Shown piece by piece: positions 59,058 through 64,000 of a stretch of 64,000 bases of DNA. Where the stretch lies: assembly GCA_963681505.1 (NCBI GenBank), contig OY811973.1, positions 3,197,955-3,261,954 on the forward strand, written 5' to 3'. A model generated the notes under the pieces. That model searched no databases. It had not been told where the DNA came from and saw nothing but the letters and a program-made list of their open reading frames with translations. Made by a program: the position numbers and the translations under genes. The first letter of the stretch is position 1, and each line of letters opens with the position of its first letter. This DNA comes from Eunapius fragilis. Lineage: Eukaryota > Porifera > Demospongiae > Spongillida > Spongillidae.

Positions 59058-60361
59058 CAAGCCCAAACATCATGTATGTGATTCCATCACAGCAGACGTG
59101 ACAACCACCACTTCAACACCACCACCACCTACCAGGGGGTTGTGGGGAGGGGGGAGTGGAGGTTGTGTCATTGGTTTTTGTAGTGGCAGTACATGTGCTT
59201 ACATGTAGCACATAGGGCATGTACTGCAACACTACCACAACTAGTGAACTAGCAATCAGGCAGAGTAAACAACAAAGAGGAACTGGTTAAAACTATCATG
59301 TGTGCATGGTGTAAGATCAGGTGAACCATAAAGAGGCCACCTTTTGTAAGGTCAGGTGAACCATAAAGCATAAAGAGGCCACCTTTTTAGTGCTAGTCTC
59401 TTACAAATGTGACCACTTAATGATGACCCTATACAAAGGTGACCTCCTAGTAATGACGGCCCAGTTAAGAGGCAGGTGACTAGCTAGGGACCACCACACG
59501 GAGGTGACACTAACTAGGGACTACCACATGGAGGTGACCCTAGCTAGGGACCACCACACTGAGGTGACACTAACTAGGGACTACCACATGGAGGTGACCC
59601 TAGCTAGGGACCACCACACTGAGGTGACCCTAGCTAGGGACCACCACACAGAGGTGACCTTAGCTAGGGACCACCACACGGAGGTGACCTTAGCTAGGGA
59701 CCACCACATGGAGGTGACCCTAGCTAGGGACCACCACACGGAGGTGACCCTAGCTAGGGACGACCACACGGAGGTGACACATGCTTACATACACAGGTGG
59801 GCAACAATATCAGGTGTGTATTTTATTGCAATACTTGGGTCAGTAATCAATTGAATTCTGGGTGGCATTGCATAGCTGACAACTTTGCATTAGGTGAGAG
59901 TGAGCACAGAAGAGAAGCATAAGTATTTTGACATCAAAATGAGCTGAACTGCTGCAGAGCTTGGGTGTGGGGGTGGATGGGTACTGCTCTATCTTACTAT
60001 TGGAGCTTACCTTCCCACCCTCACAATCGCCATCTTCTGCATTTACCTCGAACCACCTATCTGCACTTCTAATCATAGCTACTAGTACAAACATGCACAC
60101 AACACACAATCCAGGACCAATAACAAATATTATTCCAAAAACGAAAGGTGTAAAAAGGTGGAGATAAGAAATAAAGCAAGCGGTACAGGGTTCTTTTTCT
60201 TTCATCATTTGGAGCACACCGTCTCCCCCTCACCTAAGCACTTGCAGAATTTTCTCGATTTCCTTCGCATTTTTGCACGTTTTGACGTACTCGAAGTCAA
60301 GATGTTCGACAGGGATGTCTGTGCCACTCACGGTGCCTAGAGGGTACCCGAGCGTTGACAT
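40783..60361 (-). CDS. SPAG1: SPAG1, dynein-arm preassembly TPR co-chaperone (912 aa)
   Basis: Cytoplasmic HSP90/HSP70-R2TP adaptor for axonemal dynein-arm assembly. Exons in transcript order (high to low): 60361-60234, 58719-58645, 57389-57305, 55872-55795, 55504-55414, 55130-55066, 54947-54848, 54577-54500, 52888-52469, 51576-51402, 51325-51245, 50557-50374, 46375-46268, 45906-45817, 44480-44367, 44030-43932, 43657-43268, 42569-42461, 42339-42265, 41953-41858, 40880-40783. Sum 2,739 nt; all phases fit. The N-terminus (DIPVEHLDFEYVKTCKNAKE, then HYPELI) matches vertebrate SPAG1. Three TPR blocks follow: residues about 165-290 (NREREKGNEAFKANSFQEAY, YNNRAIA, LLRRATAY), about 338-460 (LKEEGSVFFKAGQYVDA, LSNRAACRLKNG, ILRRAAAY) and about 505-620 (KESGNAHTKKEEYAEA, YSNRALCHL, ALYRRALARK). 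A basic/acidic linker precedes the C-terminal RPAP3_C domain (LPKVISNKLDGIVLNKVV, LAKVPRFDTVLMFLS, WRELRDSYKLN). Length is close to human (926 aa). Confidence 0.95.
41225..41335. repeat. 32-bp tandem repeat in SPAG1 intron 20
   Basis: Three copies of ACATGTACCAGCTGAACATG plus GCCACCATCCAT. Confidence 0.9.
41488..41734. mobile_element. MITE family A, copy 4, in SPAG1 intron 20
   Basis: Left end TGGGATCGTGGCGGAACCTA (internal loss of part of the terminal repeat); right end GGTCCCTTTTCGCTGCCATG. The interior, ACACCTACGTCCTCTACAAC and onward, is shared with copy 1 in the same orientation. Confidence 0.8.
42080..42268 (-). repeat. 41-bp repeat carrying copies of the SPAG1 exon 19 donor region
   Basis: Read in the sense direction, exon 19 ends GAAG|GTATGAGTGCTTGCTG. 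The intron then repeats GTATGTGTGCTTGCTGTTAT plus AGTGGCACCAGGTTGGGGCAG about four times. Each unit boundary reads CAG|GTATGTG, a usable decoy donor. Confidence 0.88.
42778..43245. repeat. GT/GGGG-rich compound minisatellite in SPAG1 intron 17
   Basis: Imperfect units of TTACACATGGGGTGTGTGGT plus CACCCTGGGGGGAGTG alternate with GGGGGGAGTGAGGTGTGTG. A higher-order block of roughly 100 bp repeats about four times. Poly-G runs reach 11. A separate poly-G tract is at 42418-42433. Confidence 0.9.
43877..43931 (-). repeat. (GT)n forming the SPAG1 exon 16 donor
   Basis: The sense strand reads GGCAAG|GTGTGTGTGTG for about 27 units (CA on the plus strand). The donor GT is the first unit of the repeat. 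Confidence 0.95.
44509..44910 (-). repeat. (TCCC)n microsatellite in SPAG1 intron 14
   Basis: About 240 bp of near-pure GGGA on the plus strand (TCCC on the sense strand), decaying into interrupted GGGAGGAAGG units to about 44910. It ends close to the exon 15 acceptor and may serve as its polypyrimidine tract. Antisense LPPS/PPSL pseudo-ORFs come from it. Confidence 0.95.
44980..45470. repeat. Poly-G tracts and duplicated block in SPAG1 intron 14
   Basis: Poly-G runs of about 20 (44989-45008) and 21 (45354-45376). The block ATACTGGGGGTCTGACTATT plus CAAGGCTAGGGG occurs three times in 45320-45480. Confidence 0.85.
45667..45795 (-). repeat. (GA)n microsatellite beside SPAG1 exon 14
   Basis: About 35 TC units on the plus strand (GA on the sense strand) lie in intron 14, starting about 20 nt after the exon 14 donor at 45816. 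Confidence 0.95.
45955..46235 (-). repeat. (GT)n-rich intron 13 of SPAG1
   Basis: Most of the intron is imperfect CA/CACATG on the plus strand, so GU-rich in the transcript. It lies between the exon 13 donor (46267) and exon 14 acceptor (45907). Confidence 0.95.
46442..46521. repeat. Near-perfect 80-bp hairpin in SPAG1 intron 12
   Basis: GTACTGGGCTGAGAAACTAC begins the left arm and its inverse GTAGCTTCTCAGCCCAGTAC ends the right arm. The centre is AGCACCTAGGCGCT. Two partial arms (GGGAAGCTACAAGGTGCCA) follow to 46635. Confidence 0.9.
46690..47187. repeat. 27-bp minisatellite in SPAG1 intron 12
   Basis: About 18 copies of ACGTGAGGCATAGTACAGAC plus CAGACAG with C/T variation in ACGTG/ATGTG. 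The 27-bp period keeps frames open on both strands; not coding. Confidence 0.95.
47455..47790 (-). repeat. CA/CACACCACACAT-rich tract in SPAG1 intron 12
   Basis: An interrupted (CA)n with a CACACACCACACATACAT-type unit on the plus strand, GU-rich in the transcript. Confidence 0.95.
47840..48198. repeat. 39-40-bp minisatellite in SPAG1 intron 12
   Basis: Nine copies of GTATGGCCACCAGTTGGAGC plus TGTGATGGAGGAGAGGGAG. One-base length variation (GGCC/GGGCC) shifts the frame between copies. Confidence 0.93.
48495..49400. mobile_element. Foldback element in SPAG1 intron 12
   Basis: Arms of about 390 bp (48505-48895 and 49035-49395) are inverted copies: ACCCATTTAACCCTGTGGGC versus GCCCACAGGGTTAAATGGGT, and TTCAAATTTTGATGAA versus its inverse at the ends. 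A centre of about 140 bp separates them. Arms differ by scattered substitutions and small gaps. The short frames (for example 48617-48880, minus strand) lie within the arms and are not supported as genes. Confidence 0.85.
49401..50373. other. Rest of SPAG1 intron 12 near exon 12
   Basis: Contains a CA microsatellite at 49437-49482 and otherwise unique sequence. A plus-strand open frame at 49522-49749 ends near a donor-like GTAAGT but has no recognisable family. No SPAG1 exon lies here. Confidence 0.4.
50600..51195 (-). repeat. GAGGATGAGGG minisatellite in SPAG1 intron 11
   Basis: About 40 imperfect copies of a 14-17 bp unit (GGAGAGGATGAGGG on the plus strand; CCCTCATCCTCTCC on the sense strand). 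It occupies almost the whole intron between exons 11 and 12 and gives long antisense Pro/Ser/Leu pseudo-ORFs. Confidence 0.95.
51640..52340. repeat. 52/47-bp minisatellite in SPAG1 intron 9
   Basis: About 14 copies of GCACGCTTTGCTAAAGAGAT plus ACCCCAGGTCCCCTCTACAACTGC (quoted in parts) with 47-bp variants that lack CCCC. A family A MITE fragment (52341-52435, TAATGGAGTTACAGTGAACT) borders it. Confidence 0.93.
52935..53205. mobile_element. MITE family B, best-preserved copy, in SPAG1 intron 8
   Basis: Terminal inverted repeats TATATGGGACAGTGTCCAGC and GCTGGACACTGTCCCATATA enclose about 225 bp that include AATTCAGCGCCTAATAACTT and GGATAGTCCGATTTAGGATG. It is flanked by ATATAT, so a TA-rich target duplication is likely. 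Used here as the family reference. Confidence 0.88.
53208..54283. mobile_element. 1.08-kb foldback DNA element in SPAG1 intron 8
   Basis: The ends ATGGGACAGTTCATGAGAAA and, inverted, ATGGGACATTTCATGACAAA form imperfect terminal inverted repeats. Subterminal blocks are also inverted copies: GACCTCCTATTGTCTGCACT versus AAGTCTTGAAAATAGGATGTC, and TTCTGTTCACTAATTTTATC versus a segment at 53990-54030. A GTGCGTATGGTGAGGGGTCA triplication sits inside. No transposase is seen. Fragments occur at 33940-34290. It shares GGGACAG ends with the adjacent family B MITE. Confidence 0.8.
54448..54484. repeat. Poly-C tract beside SPAG1 exon 8
   Basis: About 35 consecutive C on the plus strand, within 20 nt of the exon 8 donor (54499); on the sense strand it is poly-G. 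A second tract (G on plus, 54580-54595) is the polypyrimidine tract of the exon 8 acceptor in the sense strand. Confidence 0.93.
54955..55398 (-). repeat. (GT)n in SPAG1 introns 5 and 6
   Basis: CA tracts on the plus strand at 54954-55000 (intron 6, abutting the exon 7 acceptor) and 55172-55397 (intron 5, starting about 15 nt from the exon 5 donor), GU-rich in the transcript. Confidence 0.95.
55553..55678. repeat. CATCATCACAACA minisatellite in SPAG1 intron 4
   Basis: About nine imperfect copies of ACATCATCACAACAGAC. Confidence 0.88.
55930..57304. other. SPAG1 intron 3
   Basis: Starts with GGGAGG-type purine repeats (55935-56095), then unique sequence, then three copies of a CCCTTGGGTCCACCCATGGA plus ATAACCCAGCCCC unit at 57110-57290 next to exon 3. 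No extra exon was found. Confidence 0.5.
57735..58325. repeat. Poly-G and 16-bp repeat in SPAG1 intron 2
   Basis: A poly-G stretch at 57740-57767 and about 17 copies of CACACATCACACTGAG (58005-58318) with CCAAG/CTAAG variants. Confidence 0.9.
58391..58633. mobile_element. hAT-like MITE in SPAG1 intron 2
   Basis: Ends CAGTGGTGGATCCAGATTGG and, inverted, CAGGGGCGGATCCAGGAATT, with a poly-G immediately inside each end. CAG...GGATCCAG ends of this type are common in invertebrate hAT MITEs. CACTT flanks both sides. It sits 11 nt from the exon 2 donor. Confidence 0.75.
59015..59060. repeat. Poly-C tract in SPAG1 intron 1
   Basis: About 34 consecutive C on the plus strand. Confidence 0.95.
59485..59788. 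repeat. 30-bp minisatellite in SPAG1 intron 1
   Basis: Ten copies of GAGGTGACCCTAGCTAGGGA plus CCACCACACG. Confidence 0.95.
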
Positions 60362-60825
60362 GCTCTGTACTGTATTTTATTATTCTTTTGACAAGTGTTT
60401 ACGCGCGCGTTGTGTTTCTATATACCTCGTTTCCAGCCTATTCACCCGCCATCTGCCGCGCGTAACCATAGTGACAATTGCAGCGTACAACATGTTAAAC
60501 GCTGTGTACAGATCCAACATCCAGCTACATATGATAAGGCCAGAATGGATGAAGAATTCAAGCCGCAGCTTTAAAATACTCGTTCAAACTTTGTAGATAC
60601 CTCCATCTATAGCTACTCGGTGCCAAAACTTGGATATGGCATCAGCTGGCGATCAAACAATCACAGAATGCATAAATCGTATTCATTAGGCACGTGAGAT
60701 AATACCTTTCAGCCTCAATAATAAACGGCCTGTCGTTAACTCGTTCCTATTCCACCCGTGCTTTCTATTTTATTTCTTATGGGGGCGGTTTATGTTATTA
60801 TTATCCCGCCCTCGCGTGATCTCAA
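60362..60825. promoter_or_regulatory. Shared divergent promoter of SPAG1 and SLC35D
   Basis: 464 bp separate the two start codons in head-to-head orientation. The interval contains GCCATCTGCCGCGCG (60448-60462), an RFX X-box-like GTAACCATAGTGAC (60462-60475) and a CACGTG E-box (60691-60696). No TATA box is clear on either side. Confidence 0.7.
60462..60475. promoter_or_regulatory. RFX X-box-like site
   Basis: GTAACCATAGTGAC fits GTNRCC-N2-RGYAAC with one mismatch (G for A). RFX factors drive ciliary genes through this dyad, and the flanking gene SPAG1 is a ciliary dynein-assembly factor. It lies 101 bp upstream of the SPAG1 start codon. Confidence 0.5.
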
Positions 60826-61848
60826 ATGGCTAGCCCGGCTACTCCAAAAGTGGAAGAAATTACTATATCAGCCAAGCTCACTAAGGAGCTATGGAAGAAG
60901 ATAGCAAAGCAAGTTGGCGCCTCCTTCTTCTTCGGAATCGCCTCCATACTTATCATGACCGTGAACAAGACGGTACTAACGACGTACAACTTTCGTGCCT
61001 TTCAAGTGGTCGGTCTCGGCCAGATTGTCACCATCGTGGTCCTCCTGTGGGTCCTGAAGCAGGTCAAGTTGGTGAGCTTCCCGGACCTCAGTTGGGCCCA
61101 GCTGAAGCGTATCTTTCCGCTCCCGATATTCTACTTTCTTAACCTGGTCCTGGGCCTCGGAGGTACCCAAAAGACGAACCTCCCCATGTTCACGGTCCTG
61201 CGGCGGTTCACCCTCATATTCGTGTCTGTCGGTCAAATCTACATGTTCAACAAGTACGAGACTCCCCAGGTCAACTTCTCGCTCATTCTAATGATACTCG
61301 GGGCCTTTGTGGCGGCGTACAGGGACCTTACCTTCGACCTCGTGGGGTACACCTACGTCACGCTGAACAACGTGGCCACGGCGGCCAACAACCTCTACGC
61401 GAAGAAGAAGCTGAGCGGCGACATGGGGAACGTGGAGCTGATGTACTACAACTCGCTCGTGGCTTTCTTCCCGGCTCTGATCTTGGCCGCTGCCACGGGC
61501 GAACTCCGCGTGGCCTACGAGTATCCTAACTGGACCAACTGGAACTTCCTAGTCAACTTCTTCCTCTCCTGCATAATGGGGGCCGTCCTGATGTACTCGA
61601 TGACGCTGTGCCAGCAGGTGACGTCGGCGCTCACGTACACGGTCGTGGGCGGGATCAAGAACGTAGCGGTGACCTACATCGGGATGTACGTGGGCGGTGA
61701 CTACACGTTCGAGCTGTATAACTTCATCGGGATCCACGTGAGCGTTTTCGCCAACTTGCTGTACACATACTTCAAGTTCAAAGAGGAACAAGCGGCAAAG
61801 AAGCAGAAGGAACTGAATGCAGCCGCCAGCAGTGAAACGAAGGCATAA
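60826..61848 (+). CDS. SLC35D: Nucleotide-sugar transporter, SLC35D type
   Basis: An intronless 340-aa frame. About ten hydrophobic segments fit an ER/Golgi drug/metabolite-superfamily transporter that exchanges UDP-sugars (UDP-glucuronate/UDP-GalNAc type in vertebrate SLC35D1) for UMP. Family landmarks match human SLC35D closely: VNKTVLTTYNF, GLGQIVTIVVLLW, the near-invariant NLPMFTVLRRF, GAFVAAYRDLTFDLVGY, LYYNSL-like MYYNSL, ALTYTVVGGIKN and GGDYTFELYNFIG. The Lys-rich C-terminal tail (KEEQAAKKQKEL) is cytosolic. The start is the first ATG, preceded by CTCAA. Codon use is GC-rich compared with neighbours. The missing introns amid intron-rich genes could reflect an ancient retrocopy or simple intron loss. 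Substrate cannot be fixed from sequence (D1 versus D2/D3). Confidence 0.95.
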   Translation: MASPATPKVEEITISAKLTKELWKKIAKQVGASFFFGIASILIMTVNKTVLTTYNFRAFQVVGLGQIVTIVVLLWVLKQVKLVSFPDLSWAQLKRIFPLPIFYFLNLVLGLGGTQKTNLPMFTVLRRFTLIFVSVGQIYMFNKYETPQVNFSLILMILGAFVAAYRDLTFDLVGYTYVTLNNVATAANNLYAKKKLSGDMGNVELMYYNSLVAFFPALILAAATGELRVAYEYPNWTNWNFLVNFFLSCIMGAVLMYSMTLCQQVTSALTYTVVGGIKNVAVTYIGMYVGGDYTFELYNFIGIHVSVFANLLYTYFKFKEEQAAKKQKELNAAASSETKA

Positions 61849-62956
61849 AAAATAAGGCTTTTACGTTTTGTACATTATCATAGATAAAAGTTATCTACAT
61901 GTGTAATCCAACATATATGTACTCCAACCTAATAATTTAGCATTATTGAGTGTCAACTTTAATTGCTTATTAAAATCCTGCGCCATTTTTGGTATATTGT
62001 CAGCAACTGTGAACGAAATAATAACTTACCTCTGTGTTTGCGCTTTATCCGATATCAAAGGTTGTTATACTTTAGACTTCTTTCCGGTGCAGTTACAGTT
62101 TTATGTAAGGAGATTAATCATATTCACAATAATACATAATACAAATACACCGCCCGCCCGCATCATATTTTCGAGGATTGGCCTTATAGGTTTCCCACCA
62201 GGCGGGGGAAAAGGAGGGACGTGCTACCAAATATTGCGCGTAAAAGGGCTACATGTATCTGGGCGAAGCCACAAGTAGAACTATACCGTAAATGGCTTAG
62301 AAATATACGTACGAGCCTCATAATAAATACTGTATCTCGAGCGAGCCATCCACCATGCTCATTTTAAGTCCAACATACAATAAAATTACTTCCCTCGTTA
62401 GCCCTACGCATGCAGTTACCAACATTCCACTTACGCAAGCGGTCTATAACATCTCATCTCCCCAGGGCCGTCGCCGCCATAATTCCTATGATGTAATCAC
62501 TAGCGATAGCCCATTGATCCATCGGTTGACAAGGGTGGGGATGGAGGGTGAGGCAGAGAGACAATTGTGTGGGTCAGGAGGCAAGCGGGGAGAGGGAGAG
62601 AACTGAAAAGGGCAAGGAGGGGAGGTCAGGGTTGTAAGCTAGGGAGAGATCACCTGGGAGGAAGTCAAGTTAGCCAGGGTAAGAGACAGTGGCAATGCGC
62701 CTATCTTTGTAATGTGAGGAAGACACCCCTGTGGGGGATTCACTCATACAAGAGGGGGAGGGGAGGAAGAGATTAAGGTATTGTGTACACTTGTGTATGG
62801 AAAGGAGAGGTAAGTGTCAGGTGCTAGTGTGCTCCAGGTTCCAAATCATATCTGCAATGGGCTAATTTGCTTGCTGTTGTGTAGACAAGCCACACAAATG
62901 GGTTTAGAGATGGGGGGAGGAGGGGAGGGGAGAAGTGAAAGTGGAAAGTAAAGAAA
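61849..62956. other. Downstream intergenic sequence
   Basis: SLC35D 3' flank followed by unremarkable sequence with a purine-rich zone (62540-62660). No gene is recognised. Confidence 0.4.
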
Positions 62957-63568
62957 CACCTCAGAACAGTGGAAAATTAATGCAATTTATTGCATATTTG
63001 TGGCGCAGTAATTGGATTGTGTAAGTAAACGTCGGTTGCTGTTGCGTAATTGGCAAAACACATTGTCAACATCCATGACGTAATCGCAATGTGGTCAAAT
63101 CGGTAACCAAACCGCAGTCATTATTCTGTCTATTTTTACCCATTACACAACTCGGACACCGTCTATAAGTTGAGGTTCAAAGGCATTGCCTTTCAATTTT
63201 ATGTAGGCATTTGCACATACTTACGAGTTACGACACCAAATGGTATGCCAATTGATTTATTATCGCATGTTTTGTTTTCCATACAGTTTATTTTGGTGAC
63301 ACACTGCCTTGAACATGTTCCTTCTTTTGTTACTCAGTTAAGCTTAAATTGAAAGGCAAAATTTTTGAACCTCAACTTATAGGCGGTGTCCGAGTTGCGT
63401 AGTGGCTAAAAAAATTAGACAAGATAATGACTGCACCAATCGCGATTGCTGAAGCGCGTTAAAAATGTTTTGCGGATGTCGAACGACCGACGTTTACTTT
63501 AATATGCAATCCAATTACCGCGCCACAAATATACAATGAACGCATTAATTTTCCACTGTTCCGAGGTG
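62957..63568. mobile_element. 612-bp palindromic MITE
   Basis: Ends CACCTCAGAACAGTGGAAAA and, inverted, CACCTCGGAACAGTGGAAAA. The inverted arms extend about 270 bp (GTAAACGTCGGT, CTCGGACACCG and CTATAAGTTGAGGTTCAAA recur inverted), leaving a centre of about 80 bp. No transposase. Flanks GAAA and AGTG give no clear target duplication. Confidence 0.88.
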
Positions 63569-64000
63569 AGTGAGGTCTGAAAAAGAGAACAGAGGACACC
63601 AACAAGTACAACTTTTATGTGCGTGTAGGTCCTGAGCATGTATGCGTGTACTTCATGAGTCCAGCATCCATTAGGTCCTGAGCATATATGTATAGTATGT
63701 ATGCATAGGCGTAGAGTTTCATTTATCCCGGGGGGGGGGGGGGGGGGGGGGGGGGCTTGTAAATTTTCGCGATTGGTTACGATGGTAGTTATGTACAAGT
63801 TATTATGAAATGGATATTACCAGGCATTAAGTGAACAAACAATACAATGCATGCGTTGATTCGATTAAATGAAGTCGTTTTAGTTGATGCTTACACAATA
63901 TTGTACTATGGAAGAATAGAGTAATGAAATCAGTTATTACTGTGATGATGTAGGATGATGAAGAGAAAATGTATTCATACGTATACAGGAGCTTTCTGTA
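63569..64000. other. Right-edge sequence with poly-G
   Basis: A poly-G tract of about 27 at 63729-63755 within otherwise unique sequence. No gene is seen. Confidence 0.5.

Overview
The window is nuclear DNA of a metazoan. It has six intron-containing or intronless genes with animal orthologues, many short introns (about 59-130 nt) mixed with repeat-swollen ones, a giant EGF-repeat membrane protein, an antisense non-LTR retrotransposon remnant, several MITE and foldback families, and a very high load of (GT)n/(CA)n, minisatellites and long poly-G/poly-C tracts. Gene content and compactness would fit an early-branching animal such as a sponge, but that placement is an inference.

Layout: 967-1418 (-) is the first exon of a secreted beta-helix-like protein that runs off the left edge. 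4664-5768 (-) holds a few doubtful exons. 7621-13655 (+) is PAIP1 (11 exons, 517 aa). 15733-18431 (+) is a RIIa/Dpy-30-fold docking protein (7 exons, 404 aa). 18680-27317 (+) is DLAT, the E2 of pyruvate dehydrogenase (12 exons, 482 aa), with a 3.9 kb minisatellite in intron 3. 27318-30616 is intergenic with an antisense LINE remnant. 30617-40490 (+) is a 2,049-aa single-pass membrane protein with about 43 EGF repeats. 40783-60361 (-) is SPAG1 (21 exons, 912 aa). 60826-61848 (+) is an intronless SLC35D-type nucleotide-sugar transporter, head-to-head with SPAG1. 61849-64000 is intergenic with a 612-bp palindromic MITE. All splice models were assembled by eye; for the five multi-exon genes described as complete, every junction phase agrees and each summed CDS is divisible by three.

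Functionally the genes are unrelated housekeeping or cell-biology genes: translation (PAIP1), mitochondrial carbon metabolism (DLAT), ciliary dynein-arm preassembly (SPAG1, possibly with the RIIa protein), Golgi/ER sugar-nucleotide supply (SLC35D) and cell surface (EGF protein). No operon or defence system is seen.

The most interesting signals lie in the introns. GT repeats start at or near several splice donors on the sense strand. Three introns carry GU-rich sequence near the donor and CA-rich sequence against the acceptor, in place of a polypyrimidine tract. Three genes show tandem duplication of a splice site itself. One minisatellite has clearly grown out of the interior of a MITE. The SPAG1/SLC35D promoter carries a near-perfect RFX X-box.
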